DNA of 64,000 nt from Streptomyces sp. NBS 14/10 (GCF_002224125.1 NZ_NCSM01000022.1:1-64000), one strand, 5' to 3'; positions 34,380-43,081 are shown, numbered from the stretch's first letter. The notes: generated by a model from the sequence alone, not told the origin. A program made the numbers and translations.

Positions 34380-35147
34380 ATGGCGGACCTCACCATCGAC
34401 CTCAACGCCGACCTCGGCGAGGGCTTCGGACGCTGGCGCCTCACCGATGACGACGCCCTGCTGTCCGTCGTCACCAGCGCCAACGTCGCCTGCGGCTTTC
34501 ACGCCGGCGACCCCTCGACCATGCGCCGGGTGTGCGAACTGGCCGCCGAGCGCGGTGTGCGCATCGGGGCGCAGGTCTCGTACCGGGATCTGGCGGGCTT
34601 CGGCCGCCGCACCATGGACGTACCGCCGCATGAGCTGACCGACGAGATCGCCTATCAGATCGGCGCCCTGCGGGTGTTCGCGCGCTCGGCGGGGTCGGAC
34701 GTGGTCTACGTCAAGCCGCACGGCGCGCTGTACAACCGCTGCGTACACGATCAGGCCCAGGCCGCCGCGGTCGTCGAGGGCATACGGCTGGCCGCCGAGG
34801 CCCCGCTGCCCGTCCTGGGGCTGCCCGGCTCCCGGCTGCACGAGGCGGCCGGCGCGGCCGGACTGCCCGTCGTACGCGAGGGGTTCGCCGACCGCGCGTA
34901 CACCGCGGCCGGGACGCTGGTCCCCCGCGGCGAACCCGGCGCGGTCGTCACCGACCCGGGCACCATCGTCAAGCGCTCCCTCGCCTTCGCCCGGGACAAG
35001 TCGGTGACCTCGATCGACGGCCGGCCGGTCGAGGTGGACATACGGTCCCTGTGCGTACACGGCGACACCCCCGGGGCGGCCGATATCGCCCGCCGGGTCC
35101 GGGCCGAACTGGAGGGTGCCGGCGTGCGCGTGGAGCCGTTCGTATGA
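34380..35147 (+). CDS. pxpA: 5-oxoprolinase subunit PxpA (LamB/YcsF family)
   Basis: This is a subunit of the bacterial ATP-dependent 5-oxoprolinase, which hydrolyses 5-oxoproline to glutamate. The 255-residue protein shows the family patterns DLNADLGEGFGRW at the N-terminus, SANVACGFHAGDP, and VKPHGALYNRC. The ATG at 34380 lacks a ribosome site but fits a near-leaderless mRNA from the promoter just upstream. Its stop overlaps the pxpB start (ATGA). Confidence 0.95.
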   Translation: MADLTIDLNADLGEGFGRWRLTDDDALLSVVTSANVACGFHAGDPSTMRRVCELAAERGVRIGAQVSYRDLAGFGRRTMDVPPHELTDEIAYQIGALRVFARSAGSDVVYVKPHGALYNRCVHDQAQAAAVVEGIRLAAEAPLPVLGLPGSRLHEAAGAAGLPVVREGFADRAYTAAGTLVPRGEPGAVVTDPGTIVKRSLAFARDKSVTSIDGRPVEVDIRSLCVHGDTPGAADIARRVRAELEGAGVRVEPFV

Positions 35148-35839
35148 CCGGCGGCTCCGGCGGGCGAATCCGCGTGCGCGGTCTGCCGGTCGGGGACCAC
35201 GCGCTGCTGCTGGAAGTGGACACCGGCGAGGCCGCGCTGGCCCTCCATGCCGAACTGCTGCGCCGCGCCGCGGCCCGGACGCTGCCCGCGGTACGGGAGA
35301 TCGTGCCCGCGGCGCGCACCGTGCTCCTGGACGGGGTGGCCGATCCGCGCCGCCTGGCGGCCGAGGTGGCCCGGTGGGACATCCCCCCGCCGGCCGGCGG
35401 CCACGACGCCACCGTCGATATCGCGGTGCGCTACGACGGCCCGGACCTGGCCGATGTCGCCGAGCTGTGGGGGGTCGCCCCGCACGAGGTCGCGCGCATC
35501 CACGCGGACACCGAGTTCCGGGTCGCCTTCTGCGGTTTCGCCCCCGGCTTCGGCTATCTGACCGGCCTGCCGGAGCATCGCCACGTACCGCGCCGCGCCA
35601 CCCCGAGGACCAGGGTCCCGGTCGGCTCGGTCGCCCTCGCGGGCCCGTACACCGGCGTCTACCCGCGCTCCTCCCCCGGCGGCTGGCAGCTGATCGGCAC
35701 CACCGACGCGGTGCTGTGGGACACCGCGCGCACCCCGGCCGCGCTCCTGGCCCCCGGCACCCGCGTCCGCTTCGTACCGCAACGGCCCATCGCGGAACCG
35801 TCATCGCGGCAGCCCGTACGAGAAGAGACCTCCACATGA
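35144..35839 (+). CDS. pxpB: 5-oxoprolinase subunit PxpB (KipI/allophanate hydrolase subunit 1 type)
   Basis: The 231-residue protein shows the AHS1/KipI fold signatures FRVAFCGFAPGFGYLTGLP, VPRRATPRTRVPVGSVALAG and YPRSSPGGWQLIG. It should form the 5-oxoprolinase complex with PxpA and PxpC. Both ends overlap neighbours by ATGA, so the three proteins are made in a coupled way. Earlier annotations of such genes as allophanate hydrolase or urea carboxylase parts are misleading; the gene set here is the Pxp type. Confidence 0.94.
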   Translation: MTGGSGGRIRVRGLPVGDHALLLEVDTGEAALALHAELLRRAAARTLPAVREIVPAARTVLLDGVADPRRLAAEVARWDIPPPAGGHDATVDIAVRYDGPDLADVAELWGVAPHEVARIHADTEFRVAFCGFAPGFGYLTGLPEHRHVPRRATPRTRVPVGSVALAGPYTGVYPRSSPGGWQLIGTTDAVLWDTARTPAALLAPGTRVRFVPQRPIAEPSSRQPVREETST

Positions 35840-36705
35840 CGGACAGCGCCTTTGTCGTGGTGCGGGCCGGCGCGCTGACCACCGTCCAGGACCTCGGCCG
35901 GGTCGGCCACGCCCACCTCGGCGTACCGCGCTCCGGGGCGCTCGACGAGCCCGCCCTGCGGCTCGCCAACCGCCTGGTGGGCAACCCAGATGGGGCCGCG
36001 GCCCTGGAGACCACGCTCACCGGCTGTGCCGTACGGCTGCGCCGCGCCGCGACGGTGGCGGTCACCGGCGCGCCCTGCCCGGTCACCGTGGACGGCCGCC
36101 CCGCCGCGTGGGGCGCGCCCGTGCGGGTGCGCTCGGGCGCGCTGGTGGAGGTCGCCGCGGCCACCCATGGCGTACGCAGCTATCTGGCGTTCGGCGGCGG
36201 CGTGGAGGCCGAGCAGGTGCTCGGCAGCCGCTCCACGGATCTGCTCTCCGGCCTCGGCCCGCCCCCGCTCGCCGACGGCGCGGTGCTGCGGCTGGGCGCG
36301 CCGTACGGCCCGGTGCCCGCCGTGGACGCGGCGCCCTGCCCGGGGCCGCCGCGCGAACTGGCCCTGCCGGTCGCGCTCGGCCCGCGCGACGACTGGTTCA
36401 CCGCCCGGGCGCTGCGCACCCTGGCGACCGGCGAGTTCCGGGTGTCGGCCGCGAGCAACCGCATCGGGCTGCGCACCGAGGGGCCCTCGCTGGAGCGCGC
36501 GAGGGACGGCGAACTGCCCAGCGAGGGCATGGTCCTGGGCGCGCTGCAGGTCCCTCCGGACGGCCGCCCGGTGCTGTTCCTGGCCGACCATCCCACGACC
36601 GGCGGCTACCCCGTCGTCGGCGTCGTCCCCGAGGACCGTCTCGCCGCGGCAGCCCAGGCCGTCCCGGGCACCGTGGTGCGCTTCGTGCCACGCCGGGCCC
36701 GGTAG
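35836..36705 (+). CDS. pxpC: 5-oxoprolinase subunit PxpC (KipA/biotin-dependent carboxyltransferase type)
   Basis: The 289-residue protein shows AHS2/KipA patterns TTVQDLGRVGHAHLGVPRSGALDEPALRLANRLVGN at the N-terminus, YLAFGGG, and NRIGLRTEGP with DRRPVLFLADHPTTGGYPV-like sequence near the C-terminus. It is the third subunit of 5-oxoprolinase and is coupled to pxpB. No biotin carboxylase or biotin carrier gene is near, which supports the Pxp role. Confidence 0.94.
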   Translation: MTDSAFVVVRAGALTTVQDLGRVGHAHLGVPRSGALDEPALRLANRLVGNPDGAAALETTLTGCAVRLRRAATVAVTGAPCPVTVDGRPAAWGAPVRVRSGALVEVAAATHGVRSYLAFGGGVEAEQVLGSRSTDLLSGLGPPPLADGAVLRLGAPYGPVPAVDAAPCPGPPRELALPVALGPRDDWFTARALRTLATGEFRVSAASNRIGLRTEGPSLERARDGELPSEGMVLGALQVPPDGRPVLFLADHPTTGGYPVVGVVPEDRLAAAAQAVPGTVVRFVPRRAR

Positions 36706-36765
36706 ACACCCGCACTCTGGGCGGTACGCCGCACGGCACGCCGGTCGGTACGGCGATCGGTACGC
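36706..36765. repeat. Short CGGTACG repeats between convergent genes
   Basis: The gap holds repeated CGGTACG motifs (near 36725, 36747 and 36759) joined by short GC spacers, some partly inverted. A role as bidirectional terminator is possible but not clear. Confidence 0.4.
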
Positions 36766-37461
36766 CTAGGGGAGGCCCACCGTACGGCCGAGGGTCGCCG
36801 CGGCTTGGCCGAAGAACTCCTCGCGCGCCTCGACGACGCCTTTGAACTGGCCGAAGAGCTCAAAGCTGACCAGGCCGAACAGCTGCGCCCAAGCCGCGAT
36901 GAACCGCGCGAGCGCCGCGTCGGGCAGCTCGACCCCCAGGATCCCGGCCAGAGTTCGCGCGTCTCCCCGCACCGCCTCGGGCACCTCGGCCTCCCCGGGG
37001 ACGCGCAACGTGCCCGCGGCGTGGGCGTCGCCCACGATGGCGAGCAGGGCGAGGCCCACGCGGGAGGCGGGCACGACGGTGGTCTGGGGCGCGGAGTAGC
37101 CGGGCACCGGGGAGCCGTAGATCAGCGCGTACTCGTGCGGATGGGCCAGCGCCCACTCCCGTACGGCCCGGCAGACCGCGCCCCACCGCTCGACGGGCTC
37201 CTCGCCGTCCGCCTTCGCCAGGGCCCCTTCCGCGGCGGCGCCGAGGGCGTCGTACGCGTCCACGATGAGCGCGGTCAGCAGCTCGTCGCGGCTCGGGAAG
37301 TAGCGGTAGAGGGCGGACGAGACCATGCCGAGCTCGCGGGCGACGGCGCGCAGCGACAGCTTGGCCGCGCCCTCGCGGGCGAGCTGGCGGCGCGCCTCTT
37401 CCTTGATGGCGGCGGTCACTTCGGTACGGGCCCGTTCCCTGGCCCCTCGGATCGCACTCAT
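36766..37461 (-). CDS. TetR-family regulator
   Basis: The 231-residue protein has an N-terminal TetR helix-turn-helix (KLSLRAVARELGMVSSALYRYFPSRDELLTALI) and a C-terminal TetR_C_13-like ligand domain (WALAHPHEYALIYGSPVPGYSAPQ). The start ATG at 37461 gives MSAIRGARERARTEV; an in-frame GTG at 37491 is possible. It is divergent from the deazaflavin oxidoreductase gene and two matching 17-bp palindromes lie between them, so it very likely represses that gene and itself. Confidence 0.93.
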   Translation of the reverse strand: MSAIRGARERARTEVTAAIKEEARRQLAREGAAKLSLRAVARELGMVSSALYRYFPSRDELLTALIVDAYDALGAAAEGALAKADGEEPVERWGAVCRAVREWALAHPHEYALIYGSPVPGYSAPQTTVVPASRVGLALLAIVGDAHAAGTLRVPGEAEVPEAVRGDARTLAGILGVELPDAALARFIAAWAQLFGLVSFELFGQFKGVVEAREEFFGQAAATLGRTVGLP

Positions 37462-37501
37462 GGCAGCCAGTCTCTCATCCGGACGGAGCACCGGCCAACA
37501 A

Positions 37502-37518
37502 CGAGAGCAGTGCTCTTG
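37502..37518. promoter_or_regulatory. TetR operator-like palindrome, site 1
   Basis: CGAGAGCAGTGCTCTTG is a near-perfect 17-bp inverted repeat. It overlaps the putative -35 box TTGCGA (37516-37521) of the oxidoreductase promoter, whose -10 would be CACACT (37539-37544) after 17 bases. Confidence 0.75.
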
Positions 37519-37553
37519 CGATGGCGCACCGCTTCATGCACACTGATCTCAAG

Positions 37554-37570
37554 CGAGAGCGCCGCTCTCG
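37554..37570. promoter_or_regulatory. TetR operator-like palindrome, site 2
   Basis: CGAGAGCGCCGCTCTCG is an exact inverted repeat with 7-base arms and matches site 1 at nearly all arm positions. It lies downstream of the predicted start of transcription and before the ATG at 37602. Confidence 0.78.
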
Positions 37571-37601
37571 AAATGGAGCACAGCGAGCACAGGAGGACAC
37601 C

Positions 37602-38102
37602 ATGTCGGAGCACCACATCAAGCCCAGCCGGTTCGACAGCGCCATGAACGCCACCGTCGCCTGGCTCGCCCGGCGCGGGGTGAGCTTCTTCGGCACCGCC
37701 GAACTGTCCGTGGTCGGCCGGAAGTCCGGTGAATGGCGGCGGGTGCCGGTCAACCCGCTGTCGATGAACCGCGAGCGCTATCTGGTGTCCCCCCGCGGCG
37801 CCTCCCAGTGGGTGCGCAACATGCGGGCGGCGGGCGGCGGACGACTTCAGCTCGGCCGCCGCCGGCAGACCTTCACCGCCGTCGAGCTGCCGGAAGGCGC
37901 GGAGAAGACCGAGGCGCTGCGCGCCTACCTGGACCGCTGGGGCTGGGAGGTGAAGAGCTACTTCGACGGGGTGACCGCGAAGTCCTCGGACGATGAACTG
38001 GCGCGGATCTCCCCGCTCCACCCGGTCTTCCGCATCACCGTCACGGACAGCGCCGCCGCAAACGACGACACCGTCGCCGAGGCCCCGGCCGCCGGGGCGT
38101 GA
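37602..38102 (+). CDS. Nitroreductase-family deazaflavin (F420)-dependent oxidoreductase
   Basis: The 166-residue protein belongs to the DDN-like split-barrel family that uses coenzyme F420. The typical patterns are GVSFFGTAELSVVGRKSGEWRRVPVNPL, YLVSPRGASQWVRNMRAAGGGRLQLG, and a C-terminal HPVFRIT. The physiological substrate is usually unknown; members reduce quinones, xenobiotics or secondary-metabolite intermediates. The ATG at 37602 has AGGAGG upstream. The divergent TetR regulator with two operators suggests induction by a small molecule. Confidence 0.93.
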   Translation: MSEHHIKPSRFDSAMNATVAWLARRGVSFFGTAELSVVGRKSGEWRRVPVNPLSMNRERYLVSPRGASQWVRNMRAAGGGRLQLGRRRQTFTAVELPEGAEKTEALRAYLDRWGWEVKSYFDGVTAKSSDDELARISPLHPVFRITVTDSAAANDDTVAEAPAAGA

Positions 38103-38130
38103 GCGGCCGGCGGCGGGGCCGGCAGCGGCA

Positions 38131-39360
38131 CTACTTGCGGTCGAACGCGGTCAGCGCCCGCCGGGCCGCCGGATGGGTGCGCACGATCTCGGCGAGGGTC
38201 GTCGTGCCACGCGTGATCTTCGTAAACGCCCGCCACGCCGGCCTGAAGCCCGTGAGCGCCGCGTGGAACATTCCGGGGCGGCGCGCGAACACCGAGTACA
38301 ACCGCCGCCCGACCCCCATCTCCACCCCGAGCCCCGCCTTGATCGCGAAGGCGTAGTTCAGCGCCTGGCGCCGGGCGTCGACCGCGTCATGGGCCTCGGC
38401 GATCCGCACCGCCCACTCCCCCGCGAGCCGCCCCGAGCGCAGCGCGAAGGAGATGCCCTCCCGCGTCCACGGCTCCAGCAGCCCCGCCGCGTCCCCGCAC
38501 ACCAGCACCCGGCCGCGCGACAGCGGAGAGTCGTCGGAGCGGCAGCGGGTCAGATGGCCCGAGGAGATACGCGGCTCGAACCCGGCGAGCCCGAGCCGGG
38601 CGATGAAGTCCTCGAGATAGCGCTTGGTCCCGGCGCCCTCGCCACGGGCCGAGATCACCCCGACCGTCAGCGTGTCCCCCTTGGGGAAGACCCAGCCGTA
38701 ACTGCCCGGCAGCGGGCCCCAGTCGATGAGCACCCGGCCCGACCAGTCCTCCGCCACGGTCGGCGGCACCGGAATCTCCGCCTCCAGACCGAGGTCGACC
38801 TGGTCGAGCTTGACCCCGACATGGGCGCCTATCCGGCTGGCGCTGCCGTCCGCGCCGACCACGGCCCGGGCCAGCACGGTCTCGCCGTCCGAGAGCACCA
38901 CGGCCACGGTGCGCCGGTCGGGCACGGACGGGCCGTGCTGCTCGACGCGCGCCACCGCGGTGCCGGTACGCACCTGAGCGCCCGCGTCCTTGGCCGCCTC
39001 GACCAGCCCGGCGTCGAACTCGGGCCGGTTGATCAGCCCGAACAGAGCCTGCTTGGAGCGGCGGGTACGGGTCAGCTTGCCGTTCAGCGAGAACGTCACG
39101 GCGTGTACGCGCTCACGCAGCGGGAGTTCGAAGCCGGGCGGCAGCGCATCGCGCGTGGGGCCGATGATGCCGCCGCCGCACGTCTTGTAGCGCGGCAGCT
39201 CGGCCTTCTCCAGCAGCAGCACCCGGCGGCCCGCACAGGCGGCGGCGTAGGCGGCGGAGGCACCCGCCGGGCCCGCCCCCACCACCACGACGTCCCATAC
39301 CGACTCGTCCGCCGGCTCCGCCGGGGAGGCCCCGTTCCGGGCCGCGTTGTCGCTGCTCAC
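38131..39360 (-). CDS. Geranylgeranyl reductase family FAD-dependent oxidoreductase
   Basis: The 409-residue FAD enzyme has the dinucleotide motif VVVVGAGPAGASAAYAAACAG, the family motif YKTCGGGI, and a second FAD motif VCGDAAGLLEPWTREGI. Members saturate prenyl chains of lipids or menaquinone or act on related isoprenoids. The GTG at 39360 (MSSDNAARN) has GGAAG upstream. It converges on the F420-type oxidoreductase gene with a gap of only 28 bases. In actinomycetes such genes often lie near menaquinone or nuo genes; none is seen here, so the substrate is open. Confidence 0.92.
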   Translation of the reverse strand: MSSDNAARNGASPAEPADESVWDVVVVGAGPAGASAAYAAACAGRRVLLLEKAELPRYKTCGGGIIGPTRDALPPGFELPLRERVHAVTFSLNGKLTRTRRSKQALFGLINRPEFDAGLVEAAKDAGAQVRTGTAVARVEQHGPSVPDRRTVAVVLSDGETVLARAVVGADGSASRIGAHVGVKLDQVDLGLEAEIPVPPTVAEDWSGRVLIDWGPLPGSYGWVFPKGDTLTVGVISARGEGAGTKRYLEDFIARLGLAGFEPRISSGHLTRCRSDDSPLSRGRVLVCGDAAGLLEPWTREGISFALRSGRLAGEWAVRIAEAHDAVDARRQALNYAFAIKAGLGVEMGVGRRLYSVFARRPGMFHAALTGFRPAWRAFTKITRGTTTLAEIVRTHPAARRALTAFDRK

Positions 39361-39540
39361 GTGTGCTTCCGCTCCCACTCGACCGACCTGATCGCCCTGC
39401 GCCACCACCGCCGCGGGCCACCGTCGCATCCTACGGCTCACCAGGGTGTGACCCCGCTGTGGGATGATCGGCAGCACAACCATCAAGTCGTAAAGTCGTA
39501 CATCCGTGCCATCGCGCGCATCCCACAGGAGCGTCCCCAC

Positions 39541-40977
39541 ATGGAGCAGGCACCTCACGCCCGATCCGACGGCCCCGCGGCCACCACCCCGGCCGACCGC
39601 CGGGCCATCGCCGCCACCGTCGCCGCGCTGCAGCCCCGCGCCAAGGCCGAACTGACCGAGCTCGTGGCCTTCAAATCGGTCGCGGACCCGGCGCAGTTCC
39701 CCAAGAGCGAATGCGAGGCCGCCGCGCGATGGGTCGCCGACGCGCTGCGCGCCGAGGGGTTCACGGATGTGGCGCTGCTGGACACCCCCGACGGCACCGA
39801 GTCGGTCTACGGCTTTCTGGCCGGCCCGGCCGGGGCCCCGACGGTGCTGCTCTACGCGCATTACGACGTCCAGCCGCCGCTGGACGAGGCCGCCTGGATC
39901 TCCCCGCCCTTCGAGCTGACCGAGCGCGACGGGCGCTGGTACGGGCGCGGCGCCGCCGACTGCAAAGGTGGCTTGATCATGCACCTCACCGCGCTGCGCG
40001 CGCTCAAGCAGCACGGCGGGATCCCGGTGAACATCAAGGTCATCGTCGAGGGCTCGGAGGAGCAGGGCACCGGGGGCCTGGAGCGCTACGCGGAGGCGCA
40101 CCCCGAGCTGCTGACCGCCGACGCGATCGTCATCGGCGACACCGGCAACTTCCGCTGCGGGCTGCCGACGGTCACCGCGATGCTGCGCGGCATGGCGCTG
40201 CTGCGGGTCCGGGTGGACACCCTGGAAGGCAATCTGCACTCCGGCCAGTTCGGCGGCGCCGCCCCGGACGCGCTCGCCGCGCTGATCCGCATCCTGGACT
40301 CGCTGCGGGCCGAGGACGGCTCCACGACCGTCCGGGGTCTGGCGGCGGACGAGACCTGGGACGGACTCCAGTATCCGGACGAGGACTTCCGCAAGGACGC
40401 CAAGGTGCTGGACGGGGTCGAGCTGATCGGCTCGGGCACGGTCGCCGACCGCGTCTGGGCCCGCCCCGCGGTCACCGTCCTGGGCATCGACTCCCCTCCG
40501 GTCGTCGGCGCCACCCCGTCCGTGCAGGCGAGCGCGCGGGCGGCGGTGAGCCTGCGGGTGCCGCCGGGCGTGGACGCGGGCCAGGCGGCCGAACTGCTCA
40601 CCGCCCATCTGCAGTCCGCCGCGCCCTGGGGCGCGCGGGTCGCCGTCGAACAGGTCGGCCAGGGCCAGCCGTTCCGCGCGGACACCGCCAGCCCCGCGTA
40701 CACGGCGATGGGTCGGGCCCTGAGCGAGGCGTACGACGGTCAGGAGATGGCGATCGCGGGCGCGGGCGGCTCGATCCCGCTGTGCGACACGCTCGCCTCG
40801 CTCTACCCGGAGGCGGAGATCCTGCTGATCGGGCTGAGCGAGCCGGACGCGCAGATCCACGCCGTCAACGAGAGCGTTTCACCGGAGGAGCTGGAACGGC
40901 TCTCGCTCGCGGAGGCGCTGTTCCTGCGCTCTTACGCCGACGAGGCCGCGGACACGGCGGCCGCCTCGACGCGGTAG
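39541..40977 (+). CDS. M20-family metallo-dipeptidase/deacylase
   Basis: The 478-residue protein has a two-zinc M20 catalytic domain interrupted by a dimerisation domain. Metal and catalytic residues are visible: LLYAHYDVQPP, YGRGAADCKGG, VEGSEEQGTGG and the late HAVNES histidine. It cleaves dipeptides or N-acyl amino acids; the exact substrate is unclear. Its sequence is of the carnosinase-like dipeptidase type used in bacteria. The ATG at 39541 follows AGGAG. No signal peptide is present. A strong hairpin follows the stop codon. Confidence 0.92.
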   Translation: MEQAPHARSDGPAATTPADRRAIAATVAALQPRAKAELTELVAFKSVADPAQFPKSECEAAARWVADALRAEGFTDVALLDTPDGTESVYGFLAGPAGAPTVLLYAHYDVQPPLDEAAWISPPFELTERDGRWYGRGAADCKGGLIMHLTALRALKQHGGIPVNIKVIVEGSEEQGTGGLERYAEAHPELLTADAIVIGDTGNFRCGLPTVTAMLRGMALLRVRVDTLEGNLHSGQFGGAAPDALAALIRILDSLRAEDGSTTVRGLAADETWDGLQYPDEDFRKDAKVLDGVELIGSGTVADRVWARPAVTVLGIDSPPVVGATPSVQASARAAVSLRVPPGVDAGQAAELLTAHLQSAAPWGARVAVEQVGQGQPFRADTASPAYTAMGRALSEAYDGQEMAIAGAGGSIPLCDTLASLYPEAEILLIGLSEPDAQIHAVNESVSPEELERLSLAEALFLRSYADEAADTAAASTR

Positions 40978-41013
40978 CCGCTGCGGGGGGCGTCTGGCGT
41001 CTGGCGTCTGCTG

Positions 41014-41049
41014 AGCGGGCGTCACGCCCCGCGGGGCGTGGCGCCCGCT
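41014..41049 (+). terminator. Long perfect-type hairpin terminator after the M20 peptidase
   Basis: Bases 41014-41030 pair with 41033-41049 over 17 positions (one G-T pair), with stem core GGGCGTCACGCCCC. It follows a triple GGCGTCT repeat (40989-41009). It is very likely the terminator of the peptidase gene. Confidence 0.8.
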
Positions 41050-41089
41050 GATGCCGCCCGGCCGGTCCGGTCGGGCGCGGTGCCCGGCC

Positions 41090-41800
41090 GGGCCGGTTCC
41101 GGCGGCCGGGCTGAGACATGGCCGGAACAGCTCGGGGCCACGCTCCCGGCGGCCCCAAGCCCGCACCCGAACCGCGACCGACCCTGGCCCCGACCGCCGT
41201 CGGCCGCAGCCCCGGACCGGGGCCGGGTGCCCCCCGGCCGGGACAGGCCGGACGGCCCGACGCAGGCCCAGCCGGTCCGCGCCAGGCTCGGCGGCCCAGC
41301 CGAAACAGCGCCGGCGGACTCAGTGCCCGACCAGGCCGGTTTCCGGCGGCCGGACCGAAACAGGTCGGAGCAACTCGCGACCACGGTCACGGCGGGCCCA
41401 AGGCCGGCCCCCGAAGCGCGACCGGCCCCGGCCGCCGTCGGCCGCGGACCTGAACCGGGGCCGAGAATCCCGGCCAGGACAGGCCGGAGCAGCCCGGCGC
41501 AGACCGAGCCGGCCAGGCCGGTTCCGGCGGCCGGGTCGAGACAGATCGGAGCAATTCGGGGCCGCAGCCCCGGCCCCGGCCGCGATCGGCCGCAGGCCCG
41601 AACCGGGTCCGAGAGACCCCGGCCAGGACAGGCCGGAGCTCGGCCCGGCCGCTGGAACCGGAGCCCCACGCGAGCTCCCGGAAACCGGGCCGACGCAAGC
41701 CGGTCCTGGCCCGGCCGCGCCGGGCTCGGCGGCCCGGCCGGAGCACGCCCGGTCCGGGACAGGGCCGAACCAGCTCAGGGCCGGACCGGGGCCGGGAGCC
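41090..41800. repeat. Long degenerate repeats filling a 0.9-kb gap
   Basis: Three long imperfect copies begin at 41093, 41336 and 41518, each with CCGGTTCCGGCGGCCGG, then GA(A/G)ACA(G/T), a CGGAGCAA-like stretch and later a GGCCGGCGGTCGG-type part. A second motif, GGACAGGCCGGA, recurs near 41242, 41477 and 41625. Copies are 180-245 bases long. All six frames are mostly open because of the composition, so open frames here are not evidence of genes. I see no credible gene between 40978 and 41910. Confidence 0.7.
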
Positions 41801-41910
41801 GCCGGGCCAGGTGGCGGGCTCGAGGCCGGACCAGACGGCGGGCCGTAAGCCGCCCGTACCGCAGCACGGCACGGGCGCCACGGAGCCATGCCGCGCTTGC
41901 CTCCCGGCGG

Positions 41911-42945
41911 TCAGCCCGTCGGCGTCCCCGCCTCGAGGTACAGGGGGCGCCCCTGTTCTCGGGCGCGCAGCGCCCAGCGCAGGCGGCTCAGGCGTACCGG
42001 AGGCAACAGCTCCGCGGCTTCCCCCTCCGTGACGAAGCGCCAGGCGCGCAGTTCGGAGGCCGGGAGCAGGACGTCGCGGGCCGCCTCGGCGGTGAGCCGG
42101 CCGCCGTCGAAGAGCAGCCGCAGTCCGCCGTAGCCGGGTGGGCAGGGCTGCTCCCAGTCGACGACCAGCAGCCGCAGCGGCTCGGCCGGTCTGAGGCCCA
42201 GTTCCTCGACCACCTCCCGGACGCCGGCGTCGGTGGGCGGTTCGCCGGACTCGACGACGCCGCCGGGGAACTCCCAGCCGGGCTTGTACGTGGGGTCGAC
42301 GAGCAGGACCCGGTCGTCCTCGTCGAAGAGCAGCACTCCGGCCGCCAGGGTCTCGGCTCTGGGCTCCGGGGTCTGCACGATGTCGCAACTGCCCGCGCCC
42401 TCGCGGACGGCGTCGGCGATGTGCTCGGCGGTCTGCCGGGGGGTGAGCCCGGTGGTGTCCACGACATACGCGTCGTCGACGAGCCACGGCAGGGCCGAAC
42501 GGTAGGGCGCGAGGTGGTCCAGGCACCAGCGGCGGACGGATTCGCTGCCGTCCGCATCGCCCGGGATGGCCTCGCGCTCGGCTATTCGCTCGCGCAGTAT
42601 CGTTTCGTCGGTGTGCAGCAACACATGCCGCACGGGGATGCGCCGGGCCGCGAAGCCACCGAAGATCTCATCGCGGTACTCCTGCCTCAGGACTGTCATC
42701 GGCACCACCAGCGGGCCGCCGACCTCGGCGATCAGCGCCGCGCCGGTGTCGACGACGAGCCGCCGCCAGGACGGCAGGTCCTGGTAGTCGGACACCTCGT
42801 CAAGGCGCTTGCGCGGCAGCATCATCCGCAGGCCGTCGCCGACAAGTTCCGGGTCATAGAACGTGCTGCCCGGCAAGAAGTCCACCAATTCGCGGGCCGC
42901 GGTGGTTTTGCCCGCGCCGAACGCACCGTTCAGCCAGACGATCAC
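41911..42945 (-). CDS. P-loop kinase-like protein fused to a Nudix hydrolase
   Basis: The 344-residue protein has two domains. Residues 1-185 form a P-loop (AAA/kinase type) domain with Walker A NGAFGAGKTT at 7-16 and a lid-like Arg/Glu-rich part. Residues about 200-340 form a Nudix domain with a perfect Nudix box (GGVVESGEPPTDAGVREVVEELGL, whose key residues are the Gly, Glu, and REVVEELG). The kinase half resembles AAA/cytidylate-type or toxin-like small-molecule kinases. Such fusions may make and then cleave a nucleotide-type compound or phosphorylate an antibiotic-like molecule; no substrate is known. The GTG at 42945 follows GGGGGA. Confidence 0.88.
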   Translation of the reverse strand: MIVWLNGAFGAGKTTAARELVDFLPGSTFYDPELVGDGLRMMLPRKRLDEVSDYQDLPSWRRLVVDTGAALIAEVGGPLVVPMTVLRQEYRDEIFGGFAARRIPVRHVLLHTDETILRERIAEREAIPGDADGSESVRRWCLDHLAPYRSALPWLVDDAYVVDTTGLTPRQTAEHIADAVREGAGSCDIVQTPEPRAETLAAGVLLFDEDDRVLLVDPTYKPGWEFPGGVVESGEPPTDAGVREVVEELGLRPAEPLRLLVVDWEQPCPPGYGGLRLLFDGGRLTAEAARDVLLPASELRAWRFVTEGEAAELLPPVRLSRLRWALRAREQGRPLYLEAGTPTG

Positions 42946-43081
42946 ATTTCCCCCTATTCCATCGCCCCCTGTCAGTTGCCCGCATCACCCTGTTGTGAAA
43001 ACGCCCGGGGGCCGGGGAGTGACGGATCGCGCCGCCGCCGAGGCGGCGGCGCAGGCCATCAGCGCGCCCCGGAGCCGCCCT

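Noticed and set aside
35144..36705. Urea carboxylase/allophanate hydrolase annotation for the two KipI/KipA-type genes
   Set aside because: They lie with a LamB/YcsF gene, pyroglutamyl peptidase and no biotin carboxylase, which fits 5-oxoprolinase PxpABC.
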